Assembly: GCA_965204235.1 (NCBI GenBank)
Contig: OZ241979.1
Span: 1,240,001-1,304,000 of the forward strand
Length of the DNA stretch: 64,000 bases
Direction of reading: 5' to 3'
DNA from: JAJDTQ01 sp965204235
Lineage (GTDB): Bacteria > Desulfobacterota > Binatia > UBA9968 > JAJDTQ01
Under the pieces are notes generated by a model. The model had not been told where the DNA came from and searched no databases. It saw only the letters and a program-made list of their open reading frames with translations. Position numbers and translations under genes: made by a program. Position 1 is the first letter of the stretch; every line of letters starts with the position of its first letter. Below, piece after piece: positions 35,301 through 44,964 of the stretch.

Positions 35301-35876
35301 GCCTGTGCGCGCGGCTTCGAGCTTGTCGCCGGTGAATATCTCGAAGGGGAGGTGGAAGCGGCGGTACAGTTCGTCCTGCCACTGCTCGGCCAAGCTGCCC
35401 GGACACACCACCAGGCAGCGTTGCAGGTCGCCTCGGGCCATCAACTCCTTGATGAGCAGCCCGGCCATGATGGTCTTGCCCGCGCCCGGGTCGTCGGCCA
35501 GCAGAAAGCGAAGCGGCTGGCGCGGCAGCATGGACTCGTACACCGCGGTGATCTGGTGGGGCAGCGGCTCCACCAGGGACGTGTGCACCGCCAGCAGCGG
35601 ATCGAACAGGTGCGCAAGCCGTATCCGCTGTGCCTCGGACACCAGGCGGAACAGCGCGCCGTCGCCGTCGAAGCTCCACGGACGCCCTGCTTCGACCACC
35701 TCGATCCGGCCCTCGTCGTGCCGGTAGAGCAACTCGTTGGCCACCGCGCCCGCGGCGGTCTTGTAGGTCATCTCCATGGCCTCCGACCCGTACCACTGCA
35801 CGCCGACCACCGTCACCACACCGCCCGGCACGACGCCCCGCAACACGGCCTGGGGACGAACCTCCTCCAGCTTCAT
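32301..35876 (-). CDS. SNF2/SF2 helicase with C-terminal DUF3883-like domain
   Basis: This 1191-residue DNA-dependent ATPase has Walker A (DDPGAGKTIMAG) at about 128-139, a DEAH box (VCDEAHKL) at about 230, the LLMTATPHNG motif III, and motif VI (EQRFGRIHRIGQ) in the second RecA-like lobe. An acidic insertion (EEIEDLEDAPEMEDGG) splits the lobes. The C-terminus (GYDIESR... then RFIEVKG, about 1080-1140) resembles DUF3883, a PD-(D/E)xK-like fold; its conserved E and K are present. DrmD-type helicases of DISARM are similar. The ATG at 35876 (MKLEEVRP) with AGGA upstream is preferred to 35939. It is the first gene of the operon, 133 bases after clpB. Confidence 0.88.
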   Translation of the reverse strand: MKLEEVRPQAVLRGVVPGGVVTVVGVQWYGSEAMEMTYKTAAGAVANELLYRHDEGRIEVVEAGRPWSFDGDGALFRLVSEAQRIRLAHLFDPLLAVHTSLVEPLPHQITAVYESMLPRQPLRFLLADDPGAGKTIMAGLLIKELMARGDLQRCLVVCPGSLAEQWQDELYRRFHLPFEIFTGDKLEAARTGNWFLETPLAIARLDKLARNEDLHRKLQVPDCRWDLVVCDEAHKLSATFFGGEVHYTKRYRLGQLLSGLTRHFLLMTATPHNGKEADFQLFMALLDGDRFEGRFRDGVHTVDVSDLMRRMVKERLLKFDATPLFPMRMAYTVPYRLSDAEARLYTRVTDYVRDEFNRAEALENDRRAGTVGFALTILQRRLASSPEAIYQSLRRRRGRLESRLRELELLRRGGTLDVPTSTGPDLDGEEIEDLEDAPEMEDGGAEDEILDRSTAARSIAEFEAEIRTLGELETLALEVRRSGEDTKWRQLAGLLNEVFAVHGLPDRVAESPVPYGAGAIPPPKPSPRQKLVVFTEHRDTLNYLQARIATVLGRQGSVAVIHGGVGREERLKTQEAFRHDPTVQVLLATDAAAEGINLQRAHLMVNYDLPWNPNRLEQRFGRIHRIGQTEVCHLWNLVADQTREGDVYRTLLDKLEQARQTLGGQVFDVLGKLQFEGRALRDLLLDAIRHGERPEVRAHLTRAVEDAFDRDRLRDLLEERALAQDAMDTSRVHRVREEMERAEARRLQPHYIESFFREAFRRLGGTIRQREPRRYEVSHVPAAIRRRDRALGSAEPVLARYERIVFDKLLAAPQGQPPAAFVCPGHPLLDAVMDLTLERHRDLLKRGAVLVDERDPGIQPRLLFHLEHAIQAADRTGDGRRRTVSKRALYVETDADGAARHVHYAPYLDVRPLAPDEPDAEAILNRPECAWIHRDLEHQAVGHAVAHVAPEHLKEVGDARLELIARTEAAVKDRLTKEIIHWDHRAEELKLEERAGETGARLNSAEARKRADDLQARLHRRMEDLKLQARLSPLPPVVLGGLLVVPRGLMDAMTGRKPAAPETSADTQAVAARARAIVMDVERRLGFDPTDREFEKLGYDIESRVPATGKLRFIEVKGRAQDKATITVTCNEILYSLNKPDDFILAIVEFLEDGSHRVRYLRRPFRREPDFGVTSVNYDFPELLARAEDPA

Positions 35877-36009
35877 GGTCCTGTCTCGCCCCTGTTCATC
35901 GGTCGTCTTGATGTAACGCTTTCCGCGTCCGAGCGGCAAGCTCGGCCCGCCGGACGGTTGGGTGAGGGTGGAAGGGGGCGGTTGAGAGTCCGGAGCAGGC
36001 GCTTTCGGG

Positions 36010-38628
<2,619 letters not shown>

Positions 38629-38729
38629 GACTCCTCCGGTTCCCTCCGCGAGCCCGCGGTCACCGCGCGCAAGGCGGAAACGGTCCCGCTCGTCAGGAAG
38701 TTAGCCACGGATTCGCGAAAGTCAACGCG

Positions 38730-38767
38730 GCCTTCCGGGAGCGCGGGCGTCCCGCACGCACGCCCGG
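38730..38767 (+). repeat. Partial palindromic element between clpB and bioF
   Basis: GGGAGCGCGGGCGTCCCGC, the arm of the palindrome found in the methylase genes, recurs here in the divergent intergenic region, followed by a short inverted echo (GCACGCCCGG). It can form a hairpin. Confidence 0.5.
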
Positions 38768-38837
38768 ACGAAGGTTCCTTGGTTCGTCCGTCGGTTTTCT
38801 GCTATCTAGTGGCCTGTCCGCACCGGGGACCGGAGCC

Positions 38838-40007
38838 GTGTCCGACTTCATCGAACGTAGTCTGGAGGAGATCCGAAGCCGCAACCTCTACCGGCAGTTG
38901 CAGGTGGTGGACGGCGAGCAAGGCCCCACCGTGCGCCTGGACGGGCGGGAGGTGTTGAACCTCTCCTCCAACAACTACCTGGGGTTGGCCGACCATCCGG
39001 CCCTCAAGGCCGCGGGGAAGGACGCGCTGGACCGCTACGGCTGCGGCTCGGGCGCCTCCCGGCTGATCTCGGGCAACATGGCCCTCCACGAGGAGCTGGA
39101 GCGGCGCATCGCGAGGTTCAAGGGGACCGAGGCGGCGCTGCTGTTCAACAGCGGTTTCCAGGCCAACGCGGGCATCATCGGCGCCCTCGCGGGAAAGGGC
39201 GACGCGGTCTTCAGCGACCGGCTGAACCACGCCAGCATCATCGACGGGTGCCGCCTTTCGCGCGCCTCGGTGTCCGTCTATGACCACTGCGACGTGGACC
39301 ACCTGGAGGACGAGTTGCGGCGCGCTCCGGCCGCGGCCCGGAAGCTCGTGGTCACAGAGTCCGTCTTCAGCATGGACGGGGACGTGGCGCCGCTCGAGGA
39401 AATGGCGGAGTTGGCCGAGCGCTACGACGCCGGGCTGATGGTGGACGAGGCCCACGCCACCGGGGTCCGGGGTCCCCGCGGCGCGGGGGTCGTGGCGGAG
39501 TTGGGCCTCGGGGACAGGGTGCTGGTGCAGATGGGGACCCTGGGGAAGGCGTTGGGCGTCTTCGGCGCCTACGCCGCGGGCAGCGCCAAACTCCGGGAGT
39601 TGCTCATCAACCGGGCGCGCAGCTTCATCTTCACCACCTCCCTCCCTCCGGTGGTGCTGGCCATGGCCGCGGCCGCGCTGGACCTGGCGGAGCGGGAACG
39701 GAGCCGGCAGTGCGCGTTGCAGCGCAATACCGGGCAGTTGAGGAACGGCTTGCAGGGACTCGGCTACGAAGTCCGCGGCAGCACCCAGATCATCCCCGTC
39801 ATGGTGGGCGAGGAGCGGCGGTGCATGGAACTCGCGCGCACCCTCCTGGACCGGGGCTTCTACGTGCAGGGCATACGTCCGCCCACGGTCCCCCAGGGCA
39901 CGTCGAGACTGCGCGTGACCACCATGGCCACCCACACCCATGCGCAACTCGACCAAGCCCTCGACGCGTTCACGCGCGCCAGGGGCGCCGGGTCCGGCGA
40001 GGGTTAG
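38838..40007 (+). CDS. bioF: 8-amino-7-oxononanoate synthase
   Basis: This PLP enzyme condenses pimeloyl-CoA or -ACP with alanine in biotin synthesis. Family landmarks in the 389-residue protein are NLSSNNYLGLA, YGCGSGASRLISG, the DEAHATG segment and the PLP Lys in QMGTLGKALG. The start is a GTG at 38838; no strong ribosome site is visible. The related glycine C-acetyltransferase is excluded mainly by context, as bioA and bioD follow. The genes form the operon bioF-bioA-bioD, with 99 bases between bioF and bioA. Confidence 0.92.
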   Translation: MSDFIERSLEEIRSRNLYRQLQVVDGEQGPTVRLDGREVLNLSSNNYLGLADHPALKAAGKDALDRYGCGSGASRLISGNMALHEELERRIARFKGTEAALLFNSGFQANAGIIGALAGKGDAVFSDRLNHASIIDGCRLSRASVSVYDHCDVDHLEDELRRAPAAARKLVVTESVFSMDGDVAPLEEMAELAERYDAGLMVDEAHATGVRGPRGAGVVAELGLGDRVLVQMGTLGKALGVFGAYAAGSAKLRELLINRARSFIFTTSLPPVVLAMAAAALDLAERERSRQCALQRNTGQLRNGLQGLGYEVRGSTQIIPVMVGEERRCMELARTLLDRGFYVQGIRPPTVPQGTSRLRVTTMATHTHAQLDQALDAFTRARGAGSGEG

Positions 40008-40106
40008 ACGGACTGCGGGCGAGGCCGTGCCGCAGAGGTCCCGGGCGGCGCCGGGCGGCCGGAGGCAACGGAGGGCGCGGATCGGCGCCCGGGAGCGGAA
40101 CAGAGC

Positions 40107-41468
40107 ATGAGCGAGACCTACGAGCGCCTCAAACGCATGGACCACACGCACCTGTGGCACCCCTTCACGCAGATGCAGGAGTGGATGGAGGAGGATCCCT
40201 GCATCATCGCCGGGGGCGAAGGCAGCTACCTCATCGACGTCCACGGCGTCCGTTACCTGGACGGGGTTTCCTCGCTGTGGTGCAACCTGTTCGGCCACCG
40301 GCGCCCGGAACTGGACGAGGCGCTCAAGGCCCAGACCGACCGCATCGCCCATTCGACCTTCCTCGGACTCACGCACGCGCCGGGCATCGAGCTCGCCGCG
40401 AAGCTGACGGCCATGGCGCCGCCGGGCCTTGCGCGGGTGTTCTACTCGGACAGCGGCGCCACCGCGGTGGAGGTCGCCCTCAAGCTCGCCCTCCAGTACT
40501 GGCAACTCCGGGGAGAGACCCGCAGGGACCGGTTCGCCCGCCTGGAGGAGTCCTACCACGGCGACACCGCGGGAGCCATGAGCGTGGGCTACAGCGAGAC
40601 CTTCCATCGGTTCCACCGCGCCCTGCTGTTCCCGACCCTGACCGTGAAGCCTCCCTATGCGTACCGAAGGGAGCAGGGCCTGGGCGAGGCGGAAGCGCTG
40701 GAACGGGCCGTGCAGGAGACGCGCGCCCGGGTATGCCGGGAAAGGGACCGTCTGGCGGCCTTCATCATGGAGCCGGTCATGCAGGGGGCGGCCGGCATGT
40801 GGCCGCAACCCGCGGGCTACGTGAAGGCGGTCCGGGACGTCTGCAAGGACAACGACGTCCTGTTCATCGCCGACGAAGTGGCCACGGGCTTCGGCCATAC
40901 CGGACGCCTGTTCGCGTGCGAGCACGACGGCGTGAGCCCGGACCTCATGTGCGTGGGCAAGGGCATTACCGGAGGCTACCTGCCGCTGGCCGCGACCCTG
41001 GCCACGGAAGAGGTATTCTCGGCGTTCCTGGGCGAGTACGCGGAGTTCAAGAGCTTCTTCCACGGCCATACCTACACAGGCAACCCGCTCGGCTGCGCGG
41101 TGGCCCTTGCGGGACTGGAGATCTTCGAGAAGGACTCGCTGCTGGAGAAGCTGGAGGCCAAGATCGGCTATCTCGAAGAGAGGCTCGCAAGGGACGTCCT
41201 CGGCCTCGCCCACGTGGGCGAAGTACGGCAGCGCGGGTTCATGGTGGGCGTCGAGCTCGTCAGGGACAAGGGGAGCGGGGAACGCTACGACCCGGGCGCG
41301 AGGGTCGCCAACCGGGTGGTGGTCGAGGCGCGCCGGCGCGGCGTCATCGTCCGTCCCCTCGGGGACACCCTCATCATGCTGCCGCCCCTCACCATCGGCG
41401 ACCACGAGTTGGCGACGCTGGTGGACGTGGTGCGGGACTCCATCGACCGCGTGACGGGGAGTCCGTGA
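40107..41468 (+). CDS. bioA: Adenosylmethionine-8-amino-7-oxononanoate aminotransferase
   Basis: BioA converts KAPA to 7,8-diaminopelargonate, using SAM or lysine as amino donor. The 453-residue class III aminotransferase shows HLWHPFTQM at the N-terminus (a BioA hallmark), YSDSGATAVEVALK, DEVATGFGHTG and the PLP Lys in CVGKGITGGYLPL. The last codons overlap the bioD GTG start (GTGA), so the two are coupled. Confidence 0.95.
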   Translation: MSETYERLKRMDHTHLWHPFTQMQEWMEEDPCIIAGGEGSYLIDVHGVRYLDGVSSLWCNLFGHRRPELDEALKAQTDRIAHSTFLGLTHAPGIELAAKLTAMAPPGLARVFYSDSGATAVEVALKLALQYWQLRGETRRDRFARLEESYHGDTAGAMSVGYSETFHRFHRALLFPTLTVKPPYAYRREQGLGEAEALERAVQETRARVCRERDRLAAFIMEPVMQGAAGMWPQPAGYVKAVRDVCKDNDVLFIADEVATGFGHTGRLFACEHDGVSPDLMCVGKGITGGYLPLAATLATEEVFSAFLGEYAEFKSFFHGHTYTGNPLGCAVALAGLEIFEKDSLLEKLEAKIGYLEERLARDVLGLAHVGEVRQRGFMVGVELVRDKGSGERYDPGARVANRVVVEARRRGVIVRPLGDTLIMLPPLTIGDHELATLVDVVRDSIDRVTGSP

Positions 41469-42259
41469 GCCGGGGCTTCTTCATCACCGGCACGGACACC
41501 GGCGTGGGCAAGACCGTGGTCGCGTGCGGTCTGGCCGCGGCTTTCCGGGAATCGGGGTTCAAGGTCGGGGTGATGAAGCCGGCGGAGTCCGGGTGCAGGA
41601 ACGAGCGGGGACGCCTGACGCCCCGGGATGCCTCCTTCCTCAAGGCCGCTTCGGGCAGCGAGGAACCCATCGACCGGATCTGCCCCTACCGCCTGGGGGT
41701 TCCCGCGGCCCCGAGCGTCGCCGCGGCCCGGGCCGGGATCCAGATCCGGCCGGACTTCCTGGTGCGTCTGTGCCGCGACATGGGCGATGCGTTCGACCTC
41801 ATGGTGGTGGAGGGAGCGGGCGGCCTGCTCGTCCCGCTGGTCTCCACCTACACCTACGCCGACCTGGCCCGGGAGTTGGGCCTTGCGGTGGTGGTGGTGG
41901 CGGGCAACCGGCTCGGCGCGGTCAACCATACCCTCCTCACCCTGGAGCACGCGGCCTGCCTCGGCCTGGACGTTTCGGGCTACATCCTCAACGACGTGGA
42001 GAGCGAGAGCACGCCGGCCGCCGCCACCAACGCGCAGACCATCGGGGAGATGACCCGGACGCCGTGCCTGGGGAGGATCCCGTTCCTTCGAGCGCAGGGA
42101 GACGCGGGAGAGCCGGAGACGCGGCCGGACCTGGGCAGCCTGTTCAAGAGGCACACCGAGTTCCGCCACCTGGAAGAGATCCTGGATCCTGTCAGCCGGC
42201 GAACGAAGCGCCGCAGGGCGGAACCGGGAACCGCGGGAACTATCGGGCGCGGTCCATGA
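41465..42259 (+). CDS. bioD: Dethiobiotin synthetase
   Basis: BioD closes the ureido ring of dethiobiotin using CO2 and ATP. The 264-residue product begins SRGFFITGTDTGVGKTVVA, the modified P-loop of the family, and keeps KPAESGC and VEGAGGLLVPL. The start is the GTG at 41465, overlapping the bioA stop. Its last 20 bases overlap the convergent larC gene. The final ~30 residues are Arg-rich and variable. bioB is not in the window. Confidence 0.94.
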   Translation: MSRGFFITGTDTGVGKTVVACGLAAAFRESGFKVGVMKPAESGCRNERGRLTPRDASFLKAASGSEEPIDRICPYRLGVPAAPSVAAARAGIQIRPDFLVRLCRDMGDAFDLMVVEGAGGLLVPLVSTYTYADLARELGLAVVVVAGNRLGAVNHTLLTLEHAACLGLDVSGYILNDVESESTPAAATNAQTIGEMTRTPCLGRIPFLRAQGDAGEPETRPDLGSLFKRHTEFRHLEEILDPVSRRTKRRRAEPGTAGTIGRGP

Positions 42260-43412
42260 AGCACCGGGCCACCTCGTCGTAGAGGACCTTGAGGGGGATC
42301 CGCTTCGACTCGGCGATCTTCCGCAACTCGTCGTACTCCGGAGCAGCCCTCGCGCGCCCGTCAGGATCTTCTGCGACCTTTACGGTCAGGGTCCCGAAAC
42401 GGGTCTCGAGCTTCAGGGGTTTCCGCGGCAGCGCCATCCTGTCCACCACGTGGCAACGGACCCCGAGGGTGGAGGTCTCCCGGAGCACGATCTCCGCGAG
42501 CGCCTCCCGGAGGCGGGGCTCCGCCAGGACGCGCAGGAGGGCGCCGGGGCGGTTCTTCTTCATCTGGATCGGAGAAAGCGTCACGTCCCGGGCGCCCGCC
42601 TCGAACAGACGGTCCAGCACGTAGTCGTAGATCTCCGGGTTCATGTCGTCGATGTGGGTCTCCATGACGAGCATCCGCTCATGGCCCAGGGCCGGTGCGC
42701 CCTCGCCCAGGACGATCCGCAGCACGTTGGGCCGGTCGGGAAACTCCATGGCGCCCGCGCCGTAGCCCGTCCTTTCGATGCGCATTTCGGGGGTTTCGCC
42801 CCGCTGCGAGGCAAGGGCCGAGAGGATGGCCGCGCCGGTGGGGGTGACGTTCTCCCGGTCGAGGTCCGTCCCCCGGACGGGAAACCCCTTCAGCAACTCC
42901 AGCGTGGCCGGGGCCGGCGCCGGAAGGACCCCGTGCCGGGAACGGACGAGACCCCGGCCCAGGGGGACCACGGAGCAGGCGAAGCGATGGATGTCCAGCC
43001 AGCAGGCGCCGACGGCGGTGGCTACGACGTCCACGATGGAGTCCACGGCGCCGACCTCGTGGAAGTGCACGTCGTCGGGCGAGACTCCGTGCACCTTGCC
43101 CTCGGCCTCGGCCAGCCTGGCGAAGACGGCGAGACCCCGGGACTTCACCTCCGCGGACAAGCGGCTTCCCTCGATGAGCCGCCGGATGCCCGCCCAGCTC
43201 CGCTCCGGCTGGGCCTCTCCGGGTACGACCTGGAACCGGGTCGCCCGGATCCCGTTGACGACCTTCTTGCCCACCCGGATGCGGAAGCCGACGCCGGTCA
43301 GCTTGTCCAGTTCCTCCTGGAGCCTCCTGCGCGGAAGCCCCAGGTCAAGCAACGCGGCAACCGTCATGTCCCCGCTGATCCCCGAGACCAGGTCGAAGTA
43401 CGCGATCCTCAT
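42240..43412 (-). CDS. larC: LarC-type nickel-pincer cofactor protein (DUF111)
   Basis: LarC inserts nickel into the pyridinium dithiocarboxylate precursor to finish the nickel-pincer cofactor of lactate racemase-type enzymes. The 390-residue protein starts MRIAYFDLVSGISGDM and keeps the HFHEVGAVDSIVD motif and ETHIDDMNPEIYDYV in the second half. It appears as one uninterrupted frame, whereas some species make it from two frames. No larA, larB or larE is seen nearby. It converges on bioD with a 20-base overlap. Confidence 0.9.
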   Translation of the reverse strand: MRIAYFDLVSGISGDMTVAALLDLGLPRRRLQEELDKLTGVGFRIRVGKKVVNGIRATRFQVVPGEAQPERSWAGIRRLIEGSRLSAEVKSRGLAVFARLAEAEGKVHGVSPDDVHFHEVGAVDSIVDVVATAVGACWLDIHRFACSVVPLGRGLVRSRHGVLPAPAPATLELLKGFPVRGTDLDRENVTPTGAAILSALASQRGETPEMRIERTGYGAGAMEFPDRPNVLRIVLGEGAPALGHERMLVMETHIDDMNPEIYDYVLDRLFEAGARDVTLSPIQMKKNRPGALLRVLAEPRLREALAEIVLRETSTLGVRCHVVDRMALPRKPLKLETRFGTLTVKVAEDPDGRARAAPEYDELRKIAESKRIPLKVLYDEVARCFMDRAR

Positions 43413-43521
43413 GCCGAGGGGATGCCTACGAACTCACTCGGGCCGTGTCAAGGGCGCGGCGGCCCATCCATGTTTACTTGAACGGCGAAGGATGGTATCT
43501 TGCAGACTCTGCCTGTACGGT

Positions 43522-43597
43522 GGGGCCGTAGCTCAGTTGGGAGAGCGCCAGGTTCGCAATCTGGAGGTCGTGGGTTCGACCCCCATCGGCTCCACCA
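43522..43597 (+). tRNA. tRNA-Ala(CGC)
   Basis: A 76-base tRNA with encoded CCA. The acceptor arms are GGGGCCG and CGGCTCC, including the G3-U70 pair that identifies alanine tRNA. The D-arm is GCTC...GAGC, the anticodon stem-loop CCAGG-TTCGCAA-TCTGG (anticodon CGC, codon GCG) and the T-arm GTGGG-TTCGACC-CCCAT. The second defence array starts about 100 bases downstream of its 3' end, a usual integration position for islands. I found no second copy of its 3' end in the window. Confidence 0.95.
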
Positions 43598-43695
43598 ACT
43601 CCACCTCCGGGGGCGTGGCCTTCCGGACCCCCGTTTGTCCGGTTCTTCAGGCTTTCGTGTGGGTTGCGACACTCCCCACCCACGCGATGAGGTTC

Positions 43696-44481
43696 TCATG
43701 CGGCCCGTTGAAGAAGCTTGCGGCCGAGATCGGCGCTCGACTCCAGGGAAGAGACCATCTCGCCGCCGACGTCCGAGAGGCGGGCCAGGTCGAGCCGCGG
43801 GATCTCCGACTGATCCTCGAACACCAGCATGGATTCGAATCTGAGGTCGTGCCGGTGGAAGTACGACAACATGATCGTGGCCAGCCGCGCCTTGTCCCGA
43901 TTCGGCACCCCGTACAGGAACAGCGGGATGCCGGATTTCCCCTCTATCCTGTAGTCCACGCGGTATGCCTCCGGGTTCGGCACTTCTTCGGGCATGTAAT
44001 CAGCCTGTATCTTGTCCTCGTCTATCAGGCTTTTCAGCAAGTCTGCGAGATCGTCGTAAAAGGTGGACTGGACCCGGGACCGGGACAGGAGTGTCAGGTC
44101 GTAAATCCTCGTCAGCGCCTGGCCAAAGCGGAAGATTCCCTCGGGGAGCTTCTCGACAGGAGTATCGAGGCGGAACACGCCACCGTCTCGTTGGATCCCG
44201 GTCTCGCCCACGATCCGTTCCAGCAGTTGCCCTCGTGTTCCCGCCAGGAAGGAATCGATGTCGTGATCGTAGCTGATGTGCATCAGCGTGTGGCCTCGAT
44301 CGGACAGGCGCACGCCACCTGTCCCCGCCTCCGAGACGTGGATGGGGAACCGATCACCGTCGGGGAATTCGAAATGGGTGCGCAACATCAACGAGCCGTC
44401 GGGACGTTTCGTGAACTGGACGTCCTCGCACAACCGTTCGCAGAGAAGCCTTTGCAGGGCGTCGGTGTCGAGATTCATCAT
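43696..44481 (-). CDS. DUF1828-domain protein
   Basis: This 261-residue protein has a DUF1828-like N-terminal domain (about 1-95, with RLSDRGHTLMHISYD) and a C-terminal DUF1829-like domain (from about 140, with RVDYRIEGKSGIPLFLYG). No enzymatic function is established for these domains; they are frequent in mobile and defence regions. The first of two tandem ATGs (44481) overlaps the upstream stop (ATGA). It is the last cistron of the second defence operon, next to the tRNA. Confidence 0.7.
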   Translation of the reverse strand: MMNLDTDALQRLLCERLCEDVQFTKRPDGSLMLRTHFEFPDGDRFPIHVSEAGTGGVRLSDRGHTLMHISYDHDIDSFLAGTRGQLLERIVGETGIQRDGGVFRLDTPVEKLPEGIFRFGQALTRIYDLTLLSRSRVQSTFYDDLADLLKSLIDEDKIQADYMPEEVPNPEAYRVDYRIEGKSGIPLFLYGVPNRDKARLATIMLSYFHRHDLRFESMLVFEDQSEIPRLDLARLSDVGGEMVSSLESSADLGRKLLQRAA

Positions 44482-44951
44482 AGCAACCTCGGCTGATCGG
44501 GCGGCGCGCTTAGTCCGACGATGTTGAAGTCCTCGATCAGGCAAGCCAGTGCGCCTTCGAGGGTCTCGTAACGATCGGTTTCCTTGGCTTCGCGTTCAGG
44601 CTTCCCGCCGGCTGCGATTGCCTTCTCGGTTGCACGGTGGATATGAGGCCGGTAGAGGATGTCCCCGTGCTCGTGTCCCGAACCATTGTAGCGCGCTAGC
44701 GTGAGCCTCGAACCATCAAACGCCACGTGGACGATTCCGCAGGAGAAGTCACCGTCGTCCTGGATGTTTTGGCGCTGGTAAATCTCGAAAGTGGGCCTTT
44801 CTCCGTCCTCCCCATATGCCTTGAAGGATCGCTGCCGATGGGAAGGGGCATCGGCCGGTTTTTCCGACCAGCGTGAACGGGGATTGTCAATATGCTTGTG
44901 CGTGGTGCGGAGCACCTCGATTTCTTCTTCGGTGTAGAGCCGGGTAGACAT
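44478..44951 (-). CDS. Unrecognised 157-residue protein of the second defence operon
   Basis: The protein is charged and soluble, with an acidic N-terminus, a His-rich stretch (GHEHGDILYRPHIHRA) and a C-terminal helix. I do not recognise a family. The length, the coding character and the position in a chain of overlapping genes support it: it starts 13 bases after the methylase stop and overlaps the DUF1828 start by four bases. It may work as a partner of the DUF1828 protein. Confidence 0.65.
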   Translation of the reverse strand: MSTRLYTEEEIEVLRTTHKHIDNPRSRWSEKPADAPSHRQRSFKAYGEDGERPTFEIYQRQNIQDDGDFSCGIVHVAFDGSRLTLARYNGSGHEHGDILYRPHIHRATEKAIAAGGKPEREAKETDRYETLEGALACLIEDFNIVGLSAPPDQPRLL

Positions 44952-44964
44952 GGCGGGCCTGCGT

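Noticed and set aside
35565..35585. GGCTCCACCA match to the tRNA-Ala 3' end, as an attachment site
   Set aside because: Only about ten bases match, inside the helicase coding sequence; chance in GC-rich DNA.
43598..43650. Possible terminator after tRNA-Ala (GGGGG...CCCCC)
   Set aside because: The arms are only five bases apart from mismatches and no T-run of useful length follows.
43448..43699. Minus-strand ORFs of 69-83 residues containing GGRTHDLQIANLALSQLSYGP
   Set aside because: This is the translation of the antisense strand of tRNA-Ala, a well-known spurious protein annotation.
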